A DNA stretch of 25,665 bases from Pseudomonadota bacterium (GTDB lineage: Bacteria; Pseudomonadota; Gammaproteobacteria; Xanthomonadales; Xanthomonadaceae), in the NCBI GenBank assembly GCA_023388355.1, contig JAEWGI010000025.1, positions 1 through 25,665 on the forward strand. Reading direction: 5' to 3'. Below, piece by piece: positions 15,298 through 22,783 of this stretch. The stretch's first letter is position 1, and each line of letters opens with the position of its first letter. The notes under the pieces are model-generated. The model saw only the letters and a list, made by a program, of their open reading frames with translations, did no database searches and was not told the DNA's origin. The position numbers and the translations under genes were made by a program.

Positions 15298-15927
15298 ATG
15301 CGCCACACCCGGATGCTGCTGTTGCCCGCCGCCCTGATGCTTGCCGCCTGCCAGCCGCAGGCACCGGCCGAAGCGCCCGCCGCGACGCCGGCAGCGGACG
15401 CGAGCGCAGCGACCGCGACGCCCGTCGAGGCGGATCCGGGCGCGATGCCGGAGGGCATGGCGGCTGCGCCGGACGCGGTGTCGGCGACCGCCCGGCTGCA
15501 GGCGACCGAAGGCAGCGAGGTCGCGGGCACGCTGACCTTCGCCCCGGTCGATGGTGGCATCCGGGTCACCGGTGAGGTCAGCGGGCTGCCCGGCGGCAGC
15601 GAGCACGGCTTCCACGTGCACGAGAACGGCGATTGCAGCGCGCCCGACGGCAGCAGCGCCGGTGGCCACTTCAACCCGGCCTCGACCGCGCACGGCCGCG
15701 TCGGACAGGGCGAGCACCATGGCGGCGACAGCGACAACATCACCGCCAATGAGGAGGGCGTGGCCACGGTCGATACCCTGCTGCAGGGCGTGACCCTGGG
15801 CGACGCGACCGGCACCGACATCCTCGGCAAGGGCGTGATCGTGCACGCCGACCCGGACGATTACACCACCCAGCCCACGGGCAACGCGGGCGCGCGGCTG
15901 GCGTGCGGGGTGATTGCCGCGCAGTAA
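15298..15927 (+). CDS. sodC: Superoxide dismutase [Cu-Zn] lipoprotein
   Basis: This 209-residue enzyme converts superoxide to oxygen and hydrogen peroxide in the envelope. The signal peptide ends in LMLAAC, so it is lipidated at Cys18. A 45-residue Ala/Pro linker follows. All ligands are present: copper His106 and His108 (HGFHVHENGDC), bridging His124 (GGHFNP), zinc His132, His141 and Asp144 (in AHGRV..EHHGGDSDN), and copper His183 (VIVHADPDD). The Cys113-Cys203 disulphide is conserved. AGGAGA at 15285-15290 precedes the ATG by seven nt. It lies directly behind a degenerate paralogue that shares GVATVD and DILG segments, so the pair arose by tandem duplication. Confidence 0.95.
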   Translation: MRHTRMLLLPAALMLAACQPQAPAEAPAATPAADASAATATPVEADPGAMPEGMAAAPDAVSATARLQATEGSEVAGTLTFAPVDGGIRVTGEVSGLPGGSEHGFHVHENGDCSAPDGSSAGGHFNPASTAHGRVGQGEHHGGDSDNITANEEGVATVDTLLQGVTLGDATGTDILGKGVIVHADPDDYTTQPTGNAGARLACGVIAAQ

Positions 15928-16015
15928 CGGCAGGTGCCAGCCGGGGTGCCCTGCGACCGCACTGTTGGGCGTCCCGGCTCAGCTCCCTCCTCCGCGCCGG
16001 ACGGGCTCAAGGTCG

Positions 16016-17003
16016 CATAGGTTGGGGTGAGCAAAGCGAACCCCAACGTCCGCCATGCGGCACGGGCCGGCTCGCGGGCCTGCGGCAAGAACCGGTGCCG
16101 GGGTTCGCTTTGCTCACCCCAGCCTATTCGCTGTTCTGCGCCCTCCTCCGCGAAGCGGGGGAGGGCCGGGGTGGGGGCAGCCCGGACGCGATTGGCTGGA
16201 TTTCCCGTCGTGCTCCGGCCCCCATCCCAACCCTTCCCCCGGCGGGGAAAGGGCTCAAGGTCGCATAGGTTGGGGTGAGCAAAGCGAACCCCAACGTTCG
16301 CCATGCGGCAAGGGCCGGCTGGAGAGCCTGCGGCAAGGACCGGTGCTGGGGTTCGCTTTGCTCACCCCAGCCTATTCACTGTTCTGCGCCCTCCTCCGCG
16401 AAGCGGGGGAGGGCCGGGGTGGGGGCAACCCGGGCGCGATTGGCTGGATTTTCGTCGTGCTCCGGCCCCCATCCCAACCCTTCCCCCGGCGGGGAAAGGG
16501 CTCAAGTCGCATAGGTTGGGGTGAGCAAAGCGAACCCCAACGTCCGCCATGTGGCAAGGACCGGTGCTGGGGTTCGCTTCGCTCACCCCAGCCTATTCGC
16601 TGTTCTGCTCCCTCCTCCGCGAAGCGGCGGAGGGCGGGGGTGGGTGTAGCTCCAGGCGCGATTGGGCTGGATTTCCGTCGTGCTCCGGCCCCCATCCCAA
16701 CCCTTCCCCCGGCGGGGAAAGGGCTCAAGCCGCATAGGTTGGGGTGAGCAAAGCGAACCCCAACGTCCGCCATGTGGCACGGGTCGGCTGGAGAGCCTGC
16801 GGCAAGAACCGGTGCTGGGGTTCGCTTTGCTTACCCCAGCCTATTCGCTTACCTCTACCGGTTCGCTAGCCGGCTACAGCAGTCGCATAGATTGGGGTGA
16901 GCAAAGCGAACCCCAACGTTCGCCATGCGGCACGGGCCGGCTGGCGGGCCTGCGGCAAGGACCGGTGCTGGGGTTCGCTTTGCTCACCCCAGCCTATTCG
17001 CGT
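16016..17003. repeat. Composite REP array, five units
   Basis: Units start with CATAGGTTGG (CATAGATTGG in the last) at 16016, 16264, 16510, 16733 and 16886. The first module of each, about 100-120 bp, is a REP pair: GTTGGGGTGAGCAAAGCGAA with CCCCAACG, a spacer, then inverted GGGGTTCGCTT.GCTCACCCC ending AGCCTATTCG. In units 1-3 a second module of about 120 bp follows: CCCTCCTCCGCGAAGCGG.. with GGGGTGGG on the left and CCCCCATCCCAACCCTTCCC on the right. Unit 2 is the cleanest at 246 bp. Units 4 and 5 carry only the first module plus a short tail. The array fills the convergent gap between sodC and the 304-residue gene; 15928-16015 holds a partial second module. No gene is credible here. Confidence 0.9.
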
Positions 17004-17025
17004 ATCTCCCCCGGTTCGCTAAGGG

Positions 17026-17940
17026 CTACAGCAGGCGTCCGTCCACCGCCGCATCCGCGGCCACGTACACCACCTCGATCCCGTGTGCGCCCAGCACCGC
17101 GGCCAGCTGGCGCTGGCGGGTTTCGAAGTGGGCGTACATCCGCCGCAGGCGTTCGCCGTCTTCGCCGTCGGGGCGGTAGCGCTCGCGCCAGGCGGCGGGC
17201 GAGAGCATCGCCATGCGGACCTCGCCGCCGACGTAGCGCAGCAGCGGCTCGGGCGCCGAATCCAGCAGCGCTTCGTGCTGCGGCGACAGCAGCGCGGTCT
17301 CGATCAGCGGCCACAGCGAGGCCAGGCCCAGGTGTTCGTACTGCAGCGCGACCATCGCCGCCAGGTCGTGCAGGGTCAGGCAGCGCACGTGTTCGATGCG
17401 GGCGCCGAACGCGTCCTGCAGCAGCAGCGCGGTGTCGGCCGGCGCCATGCCGGCGTCCAGCAGCCGCGCCTCGAACACGTCGGCCACCGCCTGGGCCACT
17501 GCGCCATCGCCGCGCAGCAGGAACGGCAGCACCCGCAGGCTGCCGCCGCGCAGGGCCGGATCGGCGGCCAGCGGCTGCGGCACCGCGCCCTTCGCATCCG
17601 CGCCGAAGGCGACCAGGCGCGGCGCGGCGTCCTGGCCGGGCGCACGCGCCAGCAGTTCCGACAGCCGCCGGTGCAGCGGCCAGCCGGGACGCAGCGCTTC
17701 GGCCGGGTCGAAGTGGGCCGCGGCCAGGCACAGGTCCATCTCGCGCACCTGCGGCGCGAGCGCGGCCAGGTCGCGCCCCAGGCATGCGGCCAGGCGCGCG
17801 GCCTCGGCCTGTGCCAGCGCCGCCTGCCCCGGCGCGCTGCCGTGCGCGAGTTCGATCGCCAGCAGCCCGGCCACGATGCCCGTGGGTACGACAGGTTCGG
17901 GGGAGGTGGTGTGCGAATCGTTCATCGGGCCATTCGCCAC
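17026..17940 (-). CDS. Conserved-looking cytoplasmic protein of unknown function
   Basis: I do not recognise this 304-residue protein. It is soluble, without signal peptide or membrane segment, mainly helical and rich in Ala and Leu. Visible segments include LRVLPFLLRGDGAVAQAVAD, then VFEARLLDAGMAPADTALLL and CLTLHDLAAMVALQYEHLGL, and ALLSPQHEALLDSAPEPLLR; the C-terminal third has HFETRQRQLAAVLGAHGIEV followed by VYVAADA. No nucleotide or metal motif is evident. Codon use matches its neighbours, and the frame is free of stops over its full length. It is divergent from the thiolase gene with only 66 bp between, so the two may share a control region. A second in-frame Met (residue 6) is an alternative start; neither has a clear ribosome site. 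Confidence 0.72.
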   Translation of the reverse strand: MANGPMNDSHTTSPEPVVPTGIVAGLLAIELAHGSAPGQAALAQAEAARLAACLGRDLAALAPQVREMDLCLAAAHFDPAEALRPGWPLHRRLSELLARAPGQDAAPRLVAFGADAKGAVPQPLAADPALRGGSLRVLPFLLRGDGAVAQAVADVFEARLLDAGMAPADTALLLQDAFGARIEHVRCLTLHDLAAMVALQYEHLGLASLWPLIETALLSPQHEALLDSAPEPLLRYVGGEVRMAMLSPAAWRERYRPDGEDGERLRRMYAHFETRQRQLAAVLGAHGIEVVYVAADAAVDGRLL

Positions 17941-18006
17941 GGTACGTTAGACTCGCCATTATGCCCGTCGCAGATGACGGGCCCGCACCGTCAAGAGGCT
18001 CCCACG

Positions 18007-19284
18007 ATGCTGCAAGGTCGTCCCGTCGCCGTGCTGGGCGGCGTCCGCATTCCGTTCTGCCGCCAGAACACCGCCTACGCGGACGTCGGCAACCTGGGCA
18101 TGTCGGTGCGCACGCTTGGCGCGCTGGTCGAGAAGTTCGGCCTGCATGGGCAGCAGCTGGGCGAAGTGGCGATGGGCGCGGTGATCAAGCACTCGTCCGA
18201 CTGGAACCTCGGCCGCGAGGCCGCGCTGTCCTCGGGCCTGTCGGCACTCACCCCCGGCATCACCATGCAGCGCGCCTGCGGCACCTCGCTCGACACCATC
18301 AACCTGATCGCCACGAAGATCGCCACCGGCCAGATCGAGTCGGGCATCGGCGGCGGTTCCGACACCACCTCCGACGTTCCGATCGTCTACGGCAGGTCGC
18401 TGCGCAGGCGCCTGCTCGACGCCAATGCGGCCAAGACCACCAAGGGCAGGCTGGCCGCGTTCAGGGGCTTTCGCCTGCGCGAACTCAAGCCCGACTTCCC
18501 CGGCGTGGCCGAGCCGCGCACCGGCAAGTCGATGGGCGAGCACTGCGAGGACATGGCCAAGGAGTGGAACATCTCGCGCGACTCGCAGGACGAACTGGCG
18601 GTGGCCTCGCACCGCAAGCTGGCCGCGGCCTACGAGGCCGGCTTCTTCGACGACCTGGTGGTGAGCTTCCGCGGCGTCTCGCGCGACAACATCCTGCGCC
18701 CGGACACCTCGCTGGAGAAGCTGGCCACGCTCAAGCCGGCGTTCGACAAGGCGTCCGGTCGCGGCACCCTCACCGCGGCGAATTCGACCCCGCTCACCGA
18801 TGGCGCCGCTGCCTGCCTGCTGGCCAGCGACGACTGGGCCGCCGCGCACGGCCACGAGGTGCTGTGCCATCTGCGCGACGTGCACGTGTCGGCGGTCGAT
18901 TTCGTCCACGGCGAGGGCCTGCTGATGGCGCCGACCGTGGCCGTGGCCGAGATGCTGGCGCGCAACGGCCTGGCGCTGCAGGATTTCGACTTCTACGAGA
19001 TCCACGAGGCCTTTGCCGCCCAGGTGCTGTGCACGCTGCGCGCATGGGAGAGCGAGGACTACTGCCGCACGCGCCTGGGCCTGGACGCGCCGCTGGGCCG
19101 GATCGACCCGGAAAAGATCAACCCGGTGGGCTCGTCGCTGGCCGCCGGCCACCCCTTCGCCGCCACCGGCGCGCGCATCGTGGCCACCGCCGCCAGGCAG
19201 CTGAAGGAGCGCGGCGGCGGCCGCGCGCTGGTGTCGATCTGCACCGCCGGCGGGATGGGGGTGGTGGCGATCCTGGAGCGCTGA
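18007..19284 (+). CDS. Acetyl-CoA C-acyltransferase (FadI-type thiolase)
   Basis: This 425-residue enzyme cleaves 3-ketoacyl-CoA with CoA in the last step of beta-oxidation, or runs the reverse condensation. The acyl-accepting Cys91 lies in MQRACGTSLDTIN, and the second half has the acid/base set: FYEIHEAFAAQ, His382 in AAGHPFAATGAR and Cys412 in ICTAGGMG. Length, and an internal segment resembling the one in FadI (LRRRLLDANAAKTTKGRLAA then FRGFRLRELKP), favour the FadI branch over FadA or PhaA. The ATG at 18007 follows AAGAGG by eight nt. No FadJ-like gene lies beside it in the window, so its partner must be elsewhere. TAGACT at 17948-17953 may be the -10 of its promoter. Confidence 0.92.
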   Translation: MLQGRPVAVLGGVRIPFCRQNTAYADVGNLGMSVRTLGALVEKFGLHGQQLGEVAMGAVIKHSSDWNLGREAALSSGLSALTPGITMQRACGTSLDTINLIATKIATGQIESGIGGGSDTTSDVPIVYGRSLRRRLLDANAAKTTKGRLAAFRGFRLRELKPDFPGVAEPRTGKSMGEHCEDMAKEWNISRDSQDELAVASHRKLAAAYEAGFFDDLVVSFRGVSRDNILRPDTSLEKLATLKPAFDKASGRGTLTAANSTPLTDGAAACLLASDDWAAAHGHEVLCHLRDVHVSAVDFVHGEGLLMAPTVAVAEMLARNGLALQDFDFYEIHEAFAAQVLCTLRAWESEDYCRTRLGLDAPLGRIDPEKINPVGSSLAAGHPFAATGARIVATAARQLKERGGGRALVSICTAGGMGVVAILER

Positions 19285-19392
19285 GCCGCTCCGGCGGAGT
19301 CGCTTTCAGGTGTGCTCCCTGCGTCGACCGCCTCGTGGCCTCCGGAGGCCGCCGTTGTCCATCCGCCGTGGCGTGAGCCGGATGTGGCGCGC

Positions 19393-19468
19393 GTTGGGGT
19401 TAGCAGCGCTAACCCCAACCAATTGCATAGGGGTTGTATAGGTTGGGGTGAGCGCAGCGAACCCCAAC
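19393..19468. repeat. REP pair upstream of the RAYT gene
   Basis: Two palindromes lie 18 bp apart. The first (19393-19419) is a perfect 12-bp inverted repeat GTTGGGGTTAGC with loop AGC. The second (about 19438-19468) reads ATAGGTTGGGGTGAGCGCAG with CGAACCCCAAC. The same two, in the same order and orientation and with similar spacing, occur after the gene at 20151-20231. Confidence 0.9.
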
Positions 19469-19563
19469 ACCCCGATCTCCCCCGACAAGCCACCCGCGGC
19501 ACCTTGCCACCGCCCCCCGGATCGGCAAGGATCGACGACTCGCACCCACATGGACGTGGACGG

Positions 19564-20094
19564 ATGCGCTATCGACGCTGCCGCCAGCCGGGCGGCACCT
19601 TCTTCTTCACGGTCAACCTGGCCGATCGCGCCTCGCGCCTGCTGGTCGAGCGCGTCCACGCGCTGCGCGAAAGCGTGCGCCTGGTGAAGCACCGCCATGC
19701 ATTCGACATCGTCGGCTGGGTCGTCCTGCCCGACCACCTGCACGCGATGTGGACGCTGCCCGATGGCGATCACGACAACGCGATGCGCTGGATGCTCATC
19801 AAGTCCGCGTTCTCGCGCCGGATCGAGGCCGGCGAGCCGACAGGCCGGAGCCGCCGGCGCAAGGGCGAGCGTGGCATCTGGCAGCGACGGTTCTGGGAGC
19901 ACCTGATCCTGGACGAGGACGACCTGCAGCGGCATCTCGACTACATCCACATCAACCCGGTCAGGCACGGCCTCGTGGCACGTGCGTCGGCCTGGCCGTA
20001 CAGCTCGATCCACCGCGACATCCGCGCCGGCGACCTTCCCGCAGACTGGGCCGCGCCGATGGCGGGACAGACGGGTGCATGGGGGGAGCGTTGA
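19564..20094 (+). CDS. REP-associated tyrosine transposase (RAYT, TnpA-REP, Y1 family)
   Basis: This 176-residue protein belongs to the single-strand HUH nucleases that recognise and cut REP palindromes. It opens with MRYRRCRQPGGTFFFTVNLA, a typical RAYT start (arginine-rich, then FFFT). The HUH motif is PDHLHAMW with His58 and His60. The catalytic tyrosine is Tyr127 in YIHINPVRHGLV, followed by a closing WPYSSIHRD. All key residues are present and the frame is intact, so it may be active. The ATG at 19564 is chosen because the family starts here; a longer in-frame start upstream lies in REP DNA. It is flanked on both sides by REP pairs of the same family that fills other intergenic regions in this window. 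Confidence 0.93.
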   Translation: MRYRRCRQPGGTFFFTVNLADRASRLLVERVHALRESVRLVKHRHAFDIVGWVVLPDHLHAMWTLPDGDHDNAMRWMLIKSAFSRRIEAGEPTGRSRRRKGERGIWQRRFWEHLILDEDDLQRHLDYIHINPVRHGLVARASAWPYSSIHRDIRAGDLPADWAAPMAGQTGAWGER

Positions 20095-20110
20095 GGGGGA
20101 CGGTGGGGCG

Positions 20111-20146
20111 GGTGGTGAGGTGGGTGGTGAGGTGGGTGGTGAGGTG
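20111..20146. repeat. Three perfect 12-bp tandem repeats
   Basis: GGTGGTGAGGTG is repeated three times without mismatch, directly after the RAYT stop codon and before the first downstream REP. It is purine-rich and probably arose by slippage. Confidence 0.9.
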
Positions 20147-20150
20147 GCGC

Positions 20151-20292
20151 GTTGGGGTTAGCTGCGCTCACCCCAACCTATGTCGTGACGCGTATTCGGA
20201 TAGGTTGGGGTGAGCGCAGCGAACCCCAACGTCGTCACCCCAAGCGCCCGGGCACAGGCCATAGGTTGGGGTGAGCGAAGCGAACCCCAACG
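20151..20292. repeat. REP cluster downstream of the RAYT gene, three palindromes
   Basis: The first (20151-20177) is GTTGGGGTTAGCTGCGCTCA followed by CCCCAAC. The second (20199-20231) and third (20260-20292) read ATAGGTTGGGGTGAGCG with CAGCGAACCCC or AAGCGAACCCC, then AACG. The first two match the upstream pair at 19393-19468. The third has the GAAGCG centre seen in the arrays elsewhere. The third ends 100 bp before the uup start. Confidence 0.9.
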
Positions 20293-20380
20293 CCGCCGCC
20301 ACCGAACGACGCGCACATCGCACAGGTCGCGCGAAGCGCCGCCACCGCGCCGCCCTGTCCGCGCCAACAGGCAGCCCCGG

Positions 20381-20392
20381 TAGAATTGCCCC
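20381..20392 (+). promoter_or_regulatory. -10 element TAGAAT directly before the uup start (leaderless candidate)
   Basis: TAGAAT at 20381-20386 is followed by six nt and then the uup ATG. A transcript from this -10 would begin at or next to the A of ATG. No ribosome site is present. No clear -35 is seen. The same arrangement occurs before ntrB and the GGDEF/EAL gene. Confidence 0.55.
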
Positions 20393-22285
20393 ATGTCCCT
20401 CCTCCAGTTCCAGGGCGTCGACTTCAGCGTCGGCGGCCCGCTCCTGCTTGAACACGTCGACCTGTCGATCGAGACCGGCGAGCGCGTGTGCATCGTCGGC
20501 CGCAACGGTGCCGGCAAATCCACCCTGATGCGGCTGATGGCCGGCGAGCTGCGGCCCGACGACGGCGAGATCCGCGTGCAGGGCGGCGTGGTCGTCGCGC
20601 GCATGGCACAGGAGGTGCCGCAGGACACGCAGGGCACGGTGTTCGACGTGGTCGCGCAGGGCCTGGGCGACCTGGGGCGCGTGCTCGCGCGCTACCACCA
20701 CGCGCTGCACGAGGGCGACATGCAGGCCATGGGCGAGGCCCAGGCGGAAATCGAGGCACAGCATGGCTGGGACCTCGACCGCCGCGTGCAGCAGGTGCTC
20801 GACCGGCTGGAGCTGCCCGAGGACACCGACTTCGCCGCACTCTCCGGCGGCATGAAGCGGCGCGTGCTGCTGGGCCAGGCGCTGGTGCGCAACCCCGACA
20901 TCCTGCTGCTGGACGAGCCCACCAACCACCTCGACATCGAGGCCATCGCCTGGCTCGAGGGCTTCCTCAAGCAGTTCGCCGGCAGCATCGTGTTCGTCAC
21001 CCACGACCGCAGCTTCCTGCGCGCGCTGGCGACGCGCATCGTCGAGATCGACCGCGGCCGCCTCAGCAGTTGGCCGGGCGACTACGAAAACTACCTGCGC
21101 CGCCGCGAGGAGCGGCTGCACGCCGAAGCGCAGGAGAACGCGCGCTTCGACAAGCTGCTGGCGCAGGAGGAGATCTGGATCCGGCAGGGGATCAAGGCGC
21201 GCCGCACCCGCAACGAGGGCCGCGTGACCGCGCTGAAGGCGATGCGCCGCGAGCGCGCGCAGCGACGCGAGCTGTCCGGCAACGTGAAGATGGAAGTGGC
21301 CGGCACCCGCAACTCGGGCAAGCGCGTCGTCGAGGCCCGGCACGTGAGCCAGGCCTACGGGGGGCGCGTGCTGCTGGACGATGTGTCGGCCACCGTCCTG
21401 CGCGGCGACCGCATCGGCCTGATCGGTCCCAACGGTTCGGGCAAGTCGACCCTGCTCAAGATCCTGCTCGGCGAACTGGTGCCCGACAGCGGCGAGGTGA
21501 AGCTGGGCACCGGCCTGCAGATCGCCTACTTCGACCAGCACCGCAGCCAGCTGGACGATACCCGCAACGCGCTGGAGAACGTCGCCGAAGGGCAGGACTT
21601 CGTCGAGATCAACGGCAGCCGCAAGCACGTGGTCGGCTACCTGCAGGATTTCCTGTTCTCGCCCGAGCGCGCGCGCGCGCCGATCACCCGGCTCTCGGGC
21701 GGCGAGCGCAACCGCCTGCTGCTGGCCAGGCTGTTCGCGCAGCCGTCCAACCTGCTGGTGATGGACGAACCGACCAACGACCTGGACGTGGAAACGCTGG
21801 AGCTGCTCGAGGAGCTGCTGGCCGATTACCCCGGCACCCTGCTGCTGGTCAGCCACGACCGCGACTTCCTCGACAACGTGGTGACCAGCACGCTGGTGCT
21901 GGAGGGCGAGGGCCGGCTGGGCGACTACGTGGGCGGTTACAGCGACTGGCTGCGGCAGCGGCCGTCGCCTGCGGCAATCGCGGCGGCCGCGGCCGCGGCT
22001 GCGACCGGAGCCAGGGGCGACGCGCAGATCGATACGGCTGCCGCAAAAGCGGACGGGCCGACGAAGACGAAGCTCAGTTACCGTGACGCGCGCGAACTGG
22101 AGCAGCTGCCGGCGCGCATCGAGCAGCTTGAATCCGACATCGCCGCGCGCACCGCGCAGATGAATGCCCCGGCCTTCTACCAGCAGGACAGCGCGGCCAT
22201 CGTGGCCGCGAACGACGCCCTGGCGAAGCTGCAGGAAGAGCTCGATGCGGCGTATGCACGCTGGGGCGAGCTCGAGTCGGATTGA
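20393..22285 (+). CDS. uup: Uup, ABC-F family ATPase
   Basis: This 630-residue soluble protein has two ATP-binding cassettes and no membrane domain. Cassette 1 has Walker A GRNGAGKST (36-44), signature LSGGMKRR (150-157) and LLLDEPTNHLD with Glu175. Cassette 2 has GPNGSGKST (345-353), signature LSGGERNR and VMDEPTNDLD with Glu459. The linker (about 235-300) is charged and helical. After residue 525 comes an Ala-rich stretch and then a C-terminal coiled coil (about 560-630, including ARELEQLPARIEQLESDIAA), the feature that marks Uup among ABC-F proteins and binds nucleic acid. Uup acts on ribosomes and in tolerance of branched DNA and transposon excision. It starts 100 bp after the REP cluster of the RAYT gene and probably has a leaderless mRNA. 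Confidence 0.94.
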   Translation: MSLLQFQGVDFSVGGPLLLEHVDLSIETGERVCIVGRNGAGKSTLMRLMAGELRPDDGEIRVQGGVVVARMAQEVPQDTQGTVFDVVAQGLGDLGRVLARYHHALHEGDMQAMGEAQAEIEAQHGWDLDRRVQQVLDRLELPEDTDFAALSGGMKRRVLLGQALVRNPDILLLDEPTNHLDIEAIAWLEGFLKQFAGSIVFVTHDRSFLRALATRIVEIDRGRLSSWPGDYENYLRRREERLHAEAQENARFDKLLAQEEIWIRQGIKARRTRNEGRVTALKAMRRERAQRRELSGNVKMEVAGTRNSGKRVVEARHVSQAYGGRVLLDDVSATVLRGDRIGLIGPNGSGKSTLLKILLGELVPDSGEVKLGTGLQIAYFDQHRSQLDDTRNALENVAEGQDFVEINGSRKHVVGYLQDFLFSPERARAPITRLSGGERNRLLLARLFAQPSNLLVMDEPTNDLDVETLELLEELLADYPGTLLLVSHDRDFLDNVVTSTLVLEGEGRLGDYVGGYSDWLRQRPSPAAIAAAAAAAATGARGDAQIDTAAAKADGPTKTKLSYRDARELEQLPARIEQLESDIAARTAQMNAPAFYQQDSAAIVAANDALAKLQEELDAAYARWGELESD

Positions 22286-22330
22286 TCCGTGGCCGCTTTG
22301 CTTCCCACATGCGGAAGAGGGCTGGGGCCG

Positions 22331-22740
22331 CATAGGTTGGGGTGAGCAAAGCGAACCCCAACGTTCGCCACGCGGCAAGGGCCGGCTGGCGGACCTGCGG
22401 CAAGTAGCCGGTGCTGGGGTTCGCTTCGCTCACCCCAGCCTATTGGCCGCTCTGCTCCCTCCTCCGCGAAGCGGGGGGGCTGGGGTGGGGGCTGCCTCAG
22501 GCGCGATTGGGCTGGATTTCCGTTGTGCTCCGCCCCCCATCCCAGCCCTTCCCCCGGTGGGGGAAGGGCTCAAGCGCGGCGTCCGGTTCTGCTCCCTCTC
22601 CCGCTCACGGGGACGGCTCGGGCCGCATAGGTTGGGGTGAGCAAAGCGAACTCCAACGTTCGCCACGCGGCAAGGGCCGGCTGGCGGGCCTGCGGCAAGG
22701 ACCGGTGCTGGGGTTCGCTTTGCTCACCCCAGCCTATTGG
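22331..22740. repeat. Composite REP array, two units, between uup and hemY
   Basis: REP pairs occupy 22331-22444 and 22626-22740. Each has CATAGGTTGGGGTGAGCAAA with GCGAAC.CCAACG, the spacer TTCGCCACGCGGCAAGGGCC, and the inverted partner ending AGCCTATTGG. Between them lies the second module (CTCCCTCCTCCGCGAAGCGG.. and CCCCCCATCCCAGCCCTTCC). Spacer and order are nearly the same as in the array at 16016-17003, 5 kb away. A partial second module ends just before hemY (22741-22783). The genes on both sides converge here. No gene is seen in 22286-22783. Confidence 0.9.
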
Positions 22741-22783
22741 TTGTTCTGCTCCTTCCCCGCGTGCGAGGGAAGGGCTCAGGGGT

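Noticed and set aside
16016..17003. Regularly spaced repeats considered as a CRISPR array
   Set aside because: Units are 150-250 bp, palindromic over long arms, the segments between them are themselves repeated, and no cas gene is near.
19312..19563. N-terminal extension of the transposase into upstream DNA
   Set aside because: The extension runs through two REP palindromes and has no protein-like pattern; RAYT proteins start at the equivalent of the Met at 19564.
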